A DNA stretch of 47,487 nt from Piscinibacter defluvii (GTDB lineage: Bacteria > Pseudomonadota > Gammaproteobacteria > Burkholderiales > Burkholderiaceae_C), in assembly GCF_004011805.1 (NCBI RefSeq), contig NZ_RCHJ01000031.1, positions 1 through 47,487 on the forward strand, read 5' to 3'. This document shows, piece after piece, positions 8,703-15,323 of this stretch. Below the pieces are notes generated by a model. It saw only the letters and a list, made by a program, of their open reading frames with translations, was not told where the DNA came from and did not search any database. Made by a program: the position numbers and the translations under genes. Numbering within the stretch: the first letter of the stretch is position 1; each line of letters starts with the position of its first letter.

Positions 8703-9971
8703 TTGGCGACAACGGCTGATTCAGCGACACAGGTGAGCAGGCCTGGCAACCAGGTTGCCGCGCCCTCCTCCACATCATCGGTCGCTCCGCGCGCGCTGAT
8801 CGACATCCAGCGCATCCAGGCCCTTGCGAACCGTGCAACCAGCATGGTGGAACAGATCCGAGGCCGCCTGCTGGCGCCCGAGGCCAAGAAGGTCTCGCCT
8901 CTCTACTCGGCGTCGCAGGTGGCAACGCTGTGCGGCGTCGACAAGGCGCATGTCAACTACCGGATCTCGAAGGGTGATCTTCCGGTCGGGCAACTGACGC
9001 CGACGGGCGGCAAGCGTGAGTTCAGTCTGCCGGAGGTGCGGCGATGGAGTCGTACCTACAGAAGCGAGAAGATGCGACCCGCCGGCCAGAGAGCCATCTG
9101 CATAGCCGTCGCCAACTTCAAGGGTGGGGTTTCGAAGACGACGAGCGCGATGATCCTCGCCCAGGGGCTGAGCCTTCGCGGGCACCGGGTGCTCGCGATC
9201 GACATGGATCCCCAGGGTTCGCTCACGACGCTCAACGGGCTGCTGCCGGAGGCCGAGGTGAGCGAGGAGATGACGGTCGCGCCGCTCTGTTCCGGTGAGA
9301 CCAGCGACATCACCCCTGCGATCCGCTCCACGTACTGGGATGGCCTGGATCTCGTTGCTGCGGCGCCATTCCTGTTCTCTGCGGAATTCGCTCTGCCGGC
9401 TCGCCAGATGAACGATCCCACGTTCCGTTTCTGGGACGTGCTGAATGCCGGTCTGGAGCCCGTGCGGGACCTCTACGACATCATCATCATCGACACGCCG
9501 CCATCGCTGTCCTACGTCACGATCAACGGGCTCTGGGCGGCGGACGGCATCGTTGTTCCGGTCCCTCCTTCCGGACTGGACTTCGCCAGTTCGTCTCAGT
9601 TCTGGAGTCTTCTCGCCGATCTGGGTAGCAACCTGGATCAGCAGGAGAAGGGCGGCGCGCGGAAGGTGTTCGACTTCCTCCACGTGCTCCTCAGCCGCGT
9701 CGACCAGGCCGACGCCGCAGCACCTGCGGTCAGGCAGTGGATCCAGGCGACTTACGGCGAGTTCGTGCTTCCCGTCGAGATTCCCAAGACCTCGGTCACC
9801 AGCAACAAGGCCGCAGAGTTCGCCACGGTCTACGACGTCCAGAAGTACGACGGATCCGCGAAGACCTACAAGCGGGCCGTAGATGCGTACGACCGGTTCG
9901 TGGATCTGGTCGAGGAGTCGGCCGTCGAGTCCTGGCGGGCTCGACGCGCCGGCGGAGGGCAAGGCAGATGA
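8703..9971 (+). CDS. parA: ParA-type partition ATPase with N-terminal HTH
   Basis: Class Ia ParA that drives plasmid segregation. An N-terminal helix-turn-helix region (SASQVATLCGVDKAHVNYRISKGDLP) is followed by the deviant Walker motif KGGVSKTT (about residues 140-147), DMDPQG and IIIDTPPSLSY. The N-terminal DNA-binding domain suggests it also represses its own operon. I choose the TTG at 8703, preceded by GAGGCG; an in-frame TTG at 8673 would add ten residues and a GTG at 8733 would remove ten. A parS-like palindrome (8745-8759) lies inside the first 20 codons, so promoter-proximal ParB loading may affect expression. parB follows after 67 bp in the same direction. Confidence 0.88.
   Translation: MATTADSATQVSRPGNQVAAPSSTSSVAPRALIDIQRIQALANRATSMVEQIRGRLLAPEAKKVSPLYSASQVATLCGVDKAHVNYRISKGDLPVGQLTPTGGKREFSLPEVRRWSRTYRSEKMRPAGQRAICIAVANFKGGVSKTTSAMILAQGLSLRGHRVLAIDMDPQGSLTTLNGLLPEAEVSEEMTVAPLCSGETSDITPAIRSTYWDGLDLVAAAPFLFSAEFALPARQMNDPTFRFWDVLNAGLEPVRDLYDIIIIDTPPSLSYVTINGLWAADGIVVPVPPSGLDFASSSQFWSLLADLGSNLDQQEKGGARKVFDFLHVLLSRVDQADAAAPAVRQWIQATYGEFVLPVEIPKTSVTSNKAAEFATVYDVQKYDGSAKTYKRAVDAYDRFVDLVEESAVESWRARRAGGGQGR
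8745..8759. other. parS-like palindrome 1
   Basis: GGCAACCAGGTTGCC is a perfect 15-bp odd palindrome within the 5' coding part of parA. It is identical to the copy at 10005 and one base different (central A/G) from the copy at 11145. Confidence 0.7.
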
Positions 9972-10004
9972 AGATGCACCACGCGCGAGCTGAACATGGT
10001 TCGT

Positions 10005-10019
10005 GGCAACCAGGTTGCC
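10005..10019. other. parS-like palindrome 2
   Basis: GGCAACCAGGTTGCC, extended by T/A to 17 bp (10004-10020), lies in the parA-parB spacer directly ahead of the parB ribosome binding site. Confidence 0.7.
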
Positions 10020-10038
10020 AGTCAGGAGGGGCAGGGGA

Positions 10039-11118
10039 ATGAGCACGAAATCGAAGCTGCTTGCAGTGACCGAAGGCCTGCAATTGCCTCCCGAGATTCC
10101 GGCCAGCGCGCAGCCGCCGTCCCCCGCGGAAGGACGGCCGGCGGTCGAAGCAGGCCAAGCTGGGGTTGCGGCCGAAGCGCAGACCCGATTCCCACCCGCC
10201 GCGCCGAGCCCGTCGGCGAAGACAGGGCCTGGCCAGATGCTGCAGTTCCGGGGGCAGATGCTGGCGGTGGAAGGTGAGCTCGGCAAGCTTCGCGAGCGAC
10301 TGAAGGAGCACGAGGGGTCTGTACCGACCCGCAAGCTGGACCCGGCGTGCATCGTCCCGAGCCGCTGGGCGAACCGCCATGCGGACTCCTTCGGCAACGC
10401 GGACTTCCTGCGACTGAAGCAGGACATCGAAGTCGCCGGAGGCAATGTGCAGCCGATCGCTGTGCGGCCGCTGCCGGAACAGGCCGGGCGATACGAAATC
10501 GTGTTCGGCCACAGGCGCCACAGGGCTTGCAGCGAACTCGGCCTTCCTGTCCTGGCCATGGTCGAGACGGCGCCATTCACCGACCACGAGCTCTTCTCGG
10601 CGATGGACCGCGAAAACCGCGAGCGCGCGGATCTTTCTCCGTTCGAGCAGGGCACGATGTACAGGCGGGCGCTCGATGCAGGGCTGTACCCATCCAATCG
10701 GCGGCTCGCAGAGGCACTGGGGGTCTCGCACACCTGGGTTGCCAACGTCCTCCTGGTGGCCGATCTGCCACCTCCGGTCATCGAGTGCTTCAGGACCCCC
10801 ATCGAGATCCAGCATCGTCACGCGAAACTCATCGCCAGCGCGTTCGAGGCCGACCGCAAGGGCGTACTCAGGCGTGCGGAAAAGCTCAGGCTCCAGGGGA
10901 AGCGGCTGGCCCCGGCGGCGGTCGTCGAGGCGCTGATCGGACGTACGGAAGAGCCTGCGGCGGCAAAGCCGACGACCTTGAAGGTCGGTGGCAAGTCGGT
11001 GGGCAGCTGGCGCAGGGACGGGGCAGGGCGGGTGACGGTCGAACTGGCACCGGGTGTCGTCCCGGAGGAGAAGCTGGAGAAGCTGCTGGAAGCGATCGCC
11101 CGCTCGATCGAGGAATAG
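10039..11118 (+). CDS. parB: ParB-type centromere-binding protein
   Basis: 359-residue ParB. A Pro/Ala-rich linker fills residues 15-65, then a short coiled segment (LGKLRERLKEHEG). The ParB/Srx core begins at RKLDPACIVPSRWANRH, with FGHRRHRA (157-163), corresponding to the GERRxRA nucleotide-binding motif, and DRENRERADLSPFEQ (190-204). A helix-turn-helix (SNRRLAEALGVSHTWVANVL) follows. The ATG at 10039 has a good AGGAGGGG upstream; an in-frame upstream ATG at 10003 lies in the parS palindrome region and is less likely. It should load on the three GGCAACC..GGTTGCC sites around it and stimulate ParA ATPase. Confidence 0.88.
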   Translation: MSTKSKLLAVTEGLQLPPEIPASAQPPSPAEGRPAVEAGQAGVAAEAQTRFPPAAPSPSAKTGPGQMLQFRGQMLAVEGELGKLRERLKEHEGSVPTRKLDPACIVPSRWANRHADSFGNADFLRLKQDIEVAGGNVQPIAVRPLPEQAGRYEIVFGHRRHRACSELGLPVLAMVETAPFTDHELFSAMDRENRERADLSPFEQGTMYRRALDAGLYPSNRRLAEALGVSHTWVANVLLVADLPPPVIECFRTPIEIQHRHAKLIASAFEADRKGVLRRAEKLRLQGKRLAPAAVVEALIGRTEEPAAAKPTTLKVGGKSVGSWRRDGAGRVTVELAPGVVPEEKLEKLLEAIARSIEE

Positions 11119-11144
11119 CTCACCGGCGCGCTGCATTTGGGGTT

Positions 11145-11159
11145 GGCAACCGGGTTGCC
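11145..11159. other. parS-like palindrome 3
   Basis: GGCAACCGGGTTGCC, 17 bp with flanking T/A (11144-11160), 26 bp after the parB stop. It differs from copies 1 and 2 only at the symmetric centre. Confidence 0.7.
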
Positions 11160-11181
11160 ACTCGCATGGCGATCCGACCCG

Positions 11182-11466
11182 TCAGAGCGGCACCCACTCC
11201 GGTCCCTCGTCGGCCTTGATCCGCGCGACATCCGCGTCCACAGCGTAGCCGCAAGGCCAGACGACCGTCCCCCCAGCGAGCGCCGCACGGAAGAACTCGG
11301 ACACGTCGAGCAGTCTCGATTGGTCTCCGCGCAGGCGCTGTGGGTCGAAACGGATCCTGAGGTGTGACGAGTCCTCGAACCTGACATCGATGGCCAGGTG
11401 TTCCGGGACGGACAGACCGACGATCCGCACGCCGCGCCAGCCTTCAGTCCGGCCTTGGTTCGCCAT
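11182..11466 (-). CDS. DUF2442-like small protein
   Basis: 94 residues with the pattern of DUF2442 proteins: a hydrophobic strand (VRIVGLSVPEHLAIDVRFEDSSHLRIRFD) and a C-terminal VVWPCGYAVDADVARIK, matching the family's W-P-x-G-x-D-x ending. The start ATG at 11466 overlaps the 3' end of the upstream tyrosine recombinase gene by 23 bp, so the two are co-transcribed. DUF2442 proteins often accompany DUF4160 partners in toxin-antitoxin-like pairs; no DUF4160 gene is present here, so its role with a recombinase is unclear. Confidence 0.6.
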   Translation of the reverse strand: MANQGRTEGWRGVRIVGLSVPEHLAIDVRFEDSSHLRIRFDPQRLRGDQSRLLDVSEFFRAALAGGTVVWPCGYAVDADVARIKADEGPEWVPL

Positions 11467-13306
11467 CGCCGAAGGCGTCACGGACGGCGCGATGGCGTCT
11501 CGCCTTCTCTGCGCGGACGTAGATCGATGTCGTGGCAAGGCTCTCGTGGCCGAGATTGGCCTGCAACACGTCCTGTGGGACGCCGCGTGCCGCCGAGTGC
11601 GACCCGTACGTGTGTCGAAGCCAGTGGGTCGATGCCGCGCGGATCTGCTCGGCGGCCCGTCCGTCCGTCGCCAGAACGTGGTTGGCGCACCGCTCGAACC
11701 CGGCCGCCAGGATCTCGTAGATCCGCGCCGCCGAGAGCGGGGATTCCTCTCCAAGCCTGGCGACCAAAGGGGCCTTCGGGTCGTTGGCGAGGAGATCCGG
11801 ATCGAGTCCGCGCGACCGCAGATAGGCCCGTAGAGCTTCCACTGCCGGATCGGGCAAGGGCACCTCACGCCACTTCTTGCGCTTGCCCAGAACCATGATC
11901 GACCAGACCCACTCGCCATCGTCCAGTTGTTCGTGGCGAAGCCATCCGAGTTCGGCCGACGCAAGCTCTGCCAGCCGCATTCCGGTCATGTAGGCGAAGT
12001 CCAGGATGAACTTCAGCCGGTGAAGGGCAGGGGAGGGCGCCGCGACCAATTCCTCGTGGATCCATTCCTGGACCAGCTGCCACTGCTTCCGCGAGAGCGC
12101 CCGCAGCTGCGGCATCGACGGTGCATCTGGGCGTGCCGGTACGTCGTCCCAGGGGTTCGAGTCCAGGTAGTGCCGGCGCACCAGCCACTCACACAGCGAT
12201 CGCACGATGGTCATGGCGGTCGACTGCGAGCGCACCGACAACGCTCCCTCGAACGGCCGCCACGCTTCCGACCATCGCCGGGCGTTCCTGGGGCCGGTCC
12301 ATTCGGGACCAGGCGAGGCCAGGAAGTCTCGGTAGGAGACGCAGTCGTCGCCGTCCAGCGAAGACAGCGGCTTCCGCCGATGGATGACGGCCCACAGCAG
12401 GAAGCGCTCGGCCTCCTTTCGGTACGCGCGCCAGGTGTGAGTACCTTCCACGCGCAATCGCAGCCAGGCCTGGATCGCCTCGTAGTCGTTCGACGCGGCC
12501 ACCTTGCAGCGGTCGGGTGATGCGCGGTTCGTGCCTCTCGACCCATCGCGCTCGGCTGGTGGCCGGAATCGTTCCAGCGGAACGATTCCGACACGAGGCG
12601 GCGGAGTCAGGGCGACTGTGTCGATCTGCGATAGCGGCGCGAGTGCCGGCGAGGGCAGCGCGCCCAGGGAGTCTTCGTGCTCGCGGATCCAACGCACCAG
12701 GCGAGACGCTCCTTCCGGGCCGACCTTCGGTATGTGGCGGTACCAGTGGAATCCCTTCGTCCTGATCCAGAAGACGAGATCCCGCAGTGTCAGGATGCCT
12801 ACCGCCTCGAGGCGGCGCGCCACACGCTCGTCCAGCCAGGCGCTCGCCGCATCGTCAGGGGAGGGGGCTCGTGCGCCGACGCTCGTGAGCCACTGAACTG
12901 CCTGAACCAGCCGCTCCCGCAACCGCTGACGCCGCCGCGCCGCACTGCGTGCGTCCGCAGACCCGTACCGCTCCTGGTGCAACGCGATCAGCTCGGCCTC
13001 GCTGTAGTAATCCGCCGGCTGATCGGCTGCGAACTCCTCCAGCGTCGGGATCCGAGAGCCCGTGCCGTCGGGTATGGCCTCGGGATCCCTGCGCAGGAGG
13101 GCCGCGATCTCCGGCCTACCGTGGGCTCTGGCAAGGGCGCGCAGTTCGTCCAGCAGGCGCCTGAGCTCGCCTCGGGCGCGCCTCGCGTCGCCGGCACCGT
13201 TCACGTAGAGATAGCGGTTCCAAGCAGGAACCAGTTCGAGTCCCTCTGCCCAGCAGCGCACGTAGGCCATGTGGGCGTGGCTGAGGCGAAGGGTTTCGGT
13301 GCTCAT
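11444..13306 (-). CDS. Tyrosine recombinase with DUF3701-like N-terminus
   Basis: 620-residue site-specific recombinase. The N-terminal LRLSHAHMAYVRCWAEGLELVPAWNRYL fits the DUF3701 domain found on large integrases. The catalytic core has TGMRLAELAS (Arg I), a beta-hairpin Lys region (GKRKKWREVPL), THWLRHTYG (H561, R564), GHESLATTS (H587) and Tyr596, so all key residues are present. It breaks and rejoins DNA through a 3'-phosphotyrosine. The ATG at 13306 is the first sensible start; upstream in-frame sequence contains promoter-like DNA and the 13447-13470 palindrome. It is almost twice the length of XerC/D. It could be a plasmid resolution or integration enzyme; the nearby Xer-like core site is a candidate substrate. 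Confidence 0.85.
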   Translation of the reverse strand: MSTETLRLSHAHMAYVRCWAEGLELVPAWNRYLYVNGAGDARRARGELRRLLDELRALARAHGRPEIAALLRRDPEAIPDGTGSRIPTLEEFAADQPADYYSEAELIALHQERYGSADARSAARRRQRLRERLVQAVQWLTSVGARAPSPDDAASAWLDERVARRLEAVGILTLRDLVFWIRTKGFHWYRHIPKVGPEGASRLVRWIREHEDSLGALPSPALAPLSQIDTVALTPPPRVGIVPLERFRPPAERDGSRGTNRASPDRCKVAASNDYEAIQAWLRLRVEGTHTWRAYRKEAERFLLWAVIHRRKPLSSLDGDDCVSYRDFLASPGPEWTGPRNARRWSEAWRPFEGALSVRSQSTAMTIVRSLCEWLVRRHYLDSNPWDDVPARPDAPSMPQLRALSRKQWQLVQEWIHEELVAAPSPALHRLKFILDFAYMTGMRLAELASAELGWLRHEQLDDGEWVWSIMVLGKRKKWREVPLPDPAVEALRAYLRSRGLDPDLLANDPKAPLVARLGEESPLSAARIYEILAAGFERCANHVLATDGRAAEQIRAASTHWLRHTYGSHSAARGVPQDVLQANLGHESLATTSIYVRAEKARRHRAVRDAFGDGEPRPD

Positions 13307-13446
13307 GGGGTGAGAAGCCGGCACGACAGGGGCTCGAGGGACGCTCGCAGGAGGGAGCTCCTTCGATAGTGCCCAAGTGCTTGTCGCTGAACAAGTTTCT
13401 CGAAGTGTGCCCCAAATCGAGGGGGTTTGTCGGCCTAAATCCACTA

Positions 13447-13470
13447 CTTTGATAATAAGGGTTATCAAAG
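13447..13470. other. Xer-like palindromic core site upstream of recombinase
   Basis: CTTTGATAA, a 6-bp spacer TAAGGG and TTATCAAAG form a perfect 9+6+9 palindrome 141 bp upstream of the recombinase start. Two inverted arms around a 6-bp centre is the geometry of XerCD/dif-type crossover sites; a repressor operator is the alternative. The remaining spacer (13307-13713) holds no gene I can support. It also has the inverted repeat CAGCCAACCGGCTG at about 13674, just ahead of the antitoxin gene. Confidence 0.45.
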
Positions 13471-13713
13471 TATCAAGCAGCCTGAGGCGCACCTCGGCAG
13501 ATCGCTTCTCGCCGAGACGGGCTGCGGGCTCTTGGTTTATGCGACGCGTGCAGAGCCGTCGGCATCCGTGAGAGAAGTCCGCATAGCTCGGGCGTACACC
13601 TAGAACACTTGCTGCACTTATTGCGTTTAATCTGTACGATGCCGAAAACGACGGGGTGATGCCCGAAGGAACAGCCAACCGGCTGTCACCGTGGCACCCC
13701 AGGAGAACCCGCC

Positions 13714-14184
13714 ATGCGCACCCTCGAGAAGGCAAGACAAGTCCTGCCACCCCCGATGTCGCCGAAGGACATCGAGATGGCCCGTGTCGCCCAGCGTTGC
13801 ATCATGGAGGCGCTCGACCACTCGCGCGCTGCTGCGATCACGCTCACCACCGACACCGGCGAGCATCCGAGCGTCGAAGTCCCTCCTGCGGCGCTGAAGC
13901 TGATCGGCCAGCTTCTGGGCGCGATGAGCGAAGGCAGGCCCATCGCGCTCGTCCCCTCCAGCCAGGAATTCAGTACCGTCGAGGCCGCCCACTTCCTCAA
14001 CGTCTCCCGACCGTTCGTGATCAAGGAGATCGAGGCCGGCCGACTGCCGCATCGGATGGTCGGCACCCACCGGCGAGTCGCCTTCGAGGACCTGATCGCC
14101 TACGCGCGCAAGATGCGCGAGAACCAGGAGGCAGCCCTCGAGCGCCTCGCCGAGAACGCACACGAGCTGGGGCTGGAATACTGA
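13714..14184 (+). CDS. Antitoxin-like protein with excisionase-type HTH
   Basis: 156 residues. The C-terminal part FSTVEAAHFLNVSRPFVIKEIEAGRLPHRMVGTHRRVAFEDLIAYARKM is a MerR/excisionase-like helix-turn-helix (HTH_17). The N-terminal half carries an Ala-rich helical segment with IALVPSSQ before the HTH. It ends one base before the downstream PIN-domain gene begins, the standard antitoxin-toxin arrangement, and it probably neutralises the toxin and represses the pair. The ATG at 13714 is preceded by AGGAGAAC-like sequence. Upstream inverted repeats could be its operator. Confidence 0.75.
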   Translation: MRTLEKARQVLPPPMSPKDIEMARVAQRCIMEALDHSRAAAITLTTDTGEHPSVEVPPAALKLIGQLLGAMSEGRPIALVPSSQEFSTVEAAHFLNVSRPFVIKEIEAGRLPHRMVGTHRRVAFEDLIAYARKMRENQEAALERLAENAHELGLEY

Positions 14185-14185
14185 C

Positions 14186-14767
14186 GTGGCCGGGCACGCA
14201 CGCTACACGGCGCTGCTCGACGCGTGCGTCCTCTATCCGCTGGCCATGACGGACGCGTTGATGAGCCTCGCCACGGCGGGGCTCTATGCAGCCAAATGGA
14301 CCACACGCATCGAAACCGAGTGGATCGCTGCGCTCGAAGAGCGCCGGCCGGATCTCAAGGGGCGGCTGGACACCCGACGCGACCAGATGCGCGAAGCCAT
14401 TCCTGATTGGGAAGTCCCGGAGGCAGCGTGGCAGGCATGTGCGGGCAGCCTTCGTCTGCCCGACCCGGATGACGTCCACGTGCTCGCCGCGGCGCTGGCA
14501 GGACACGCCGACTGCATCGTCACGGCGAATCTGAAGGACTTCCCGGTCGAGGCCGTGGGGCCGCTCGGCGTCGAAGTCATTCACCCCGACCAATTCATCG
14601 TCGCGCAATGGGACCTCGACCAACTCGTGGCGGTCGCGGCCTTCAAGCGTATGCGCGCACGATGGAAGAAGCCGCAGGCGACGGCAGAGGATTTTGCGAA
14701 CGCCATGGAGCGCGGCGGACTGCCGGCGACGGCGCAGCGGCTGCGCGAGGCCATCGAACTGATCTAG
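14186..14767 (+). CDS. PIN-domain ribonuclease toxin (VapC-like)
   Basis: 193-residue PIN-domain protein. Acidic metal-binding positions are visible at LLDACVLYP (Asp12), TEWIAALEE (Glu), LPDPDDVHVLAAAL (Asp) and IVTANLKDFP (Asn/Asp). PIN toxins cleave structured RNAs such as tRNA or rRNA using Mg2+. At 193 residues it is longer than typical VapC (about 130), with an extra C-terminal helical part (KKPQATAEDFANAMERGGLPATAQRLREAI). It immediately follows the HTH antitoxin gene, and the pair probably acts in plasmid maintenance. The Tn21-like transposon begins 139 bp downstream. Confidence 0.75.
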   Translation: MAGHARYTALLDACVLYPLAMTDALMSLATAGLYAAKWTTRIETEWIAALEERRPDLKGRLDTRRDQMREAIPDWEVPEAAWQACAGSLRLPDPDDVHVLAAALAGHADCIVTANLKDFPVEAVGPLGVEVIHPDQFIVAQWDLDQLVAVAAFKRMRARWKKPQATAEDFANAMERGGLPATAQRLREAIELI

Positions 14768-14900
14768 ATCGAACCCTTTCCGACCGACGAATCCGGGATG
14801 GTGCAATGCCGATCGGATCCGGCGGAAACCCTCGATCCGTCCGGTAAGCTGACGCCCATGGTGCGCATGCCGGCGATCGCATGGCGAAGGCACACGTACC

Positions 14901-14905
14901 GATCC
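14901..14905. repeat. Target-site duplication GATCC (left copy)
   Basis: GATCC abuts the outer end of the left inverted repeat, and the same five bases follow the right one at 21031-21035. A 5-bp duplication is what Tn3-family insertion produces. Confidence 0.9.
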
Positions 14906-14943
14906 GGGGTCGCCTCAGAAAACGGAAAACAAAGCACGCTAAG
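14906..14943 (+). repeat. Transposon left inverted repeat (IRL)
   Basis: 38 bp beginning GGGGTCGCCTCAG and ending GCACGCTAAG, the Tn3-family signature. It differs from the right repeat at two positions. Confidence 0.93.
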
Positions 14944-14993
14944 AGTTCAAGGCTGCACTAACTGGCATCAATGGCTTTTTGCCTGCGCCTCTG

Positions 14994-15012
14994 ATACCAT
15001 ACCCACCTATCT
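14994..15012. promoter_or_regulatory. Likely RcnR/FrmR-type operator
   Basis: ATACCATACCCACCTATC, just upstream of the regulator start, resembles operators of the RcnR/FrmR family, which have a C/G run flanked by AT-rich half-sites. AGGAG for the regulator follows at 15022. The match is by eye. Confidence 0.45.
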
Positions 15013-15032
15013 TATTTACGCAGGAGCTGCCC

Positions 15033-15311
15033 GTGAGCCACACCGTCCGCGAAAAGACCAAGCTACTCGGCCGCGTGCGCCGCATCCGTGGCCAGGTCGA
15101 GGCGCTGGAGCGCGCATTCGAAGCCGAGAAGGGGTGCGCCGAAGTGCTGCATCAGATCGCGGCCGTGCGCGGCGCCATGAACGGCCTGATGACAGAAGTC
15201 ATCGAAGACCACATCCAGACACACATCGCCAGCCCGGCGATCACCAACGAAGCGGAACGCAGTCAGGGCGCCGACGAGCTGATCGACGTGCTGCGCGCCT
15301 ATCTCAAATAG
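15033..15311 (+). CDS. RcnR/CsoR-family metal-responsive repressor
   Basis: 92 residues, GTG start after CAGGAGCTGCC. It opens MSHTVREKTKLLGRVRRIRGQ, very close to E. coli RcnR. The metal-ligand positions are His3, Cys35, His60 and His64, the RcnR fingerprint for Ni(II)/Co(II), rather than the FrmR (Pro2, Glu64) or CsoR copper pattern. It is an all-alpha DNA-binding repressor that releases DNA on metal binding. The P-type ATPase starts 12 bp downstream, so it most likely controls that pump. Substrate cobalt or nickel is inferred from these residues; zinc or cadmium cannot be excluded. Confidence 0.85.
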   Translation: MSHTVREKTKLLGRVRRIRGQVEALERAFEAEKGCAEVLHQIAAVRGAMNGLMTEVIEDHIQTHIASPAITNEAERSQGADELIDVLRAYLK

Positions 15312-15323
15312 GGAATTTGCACC

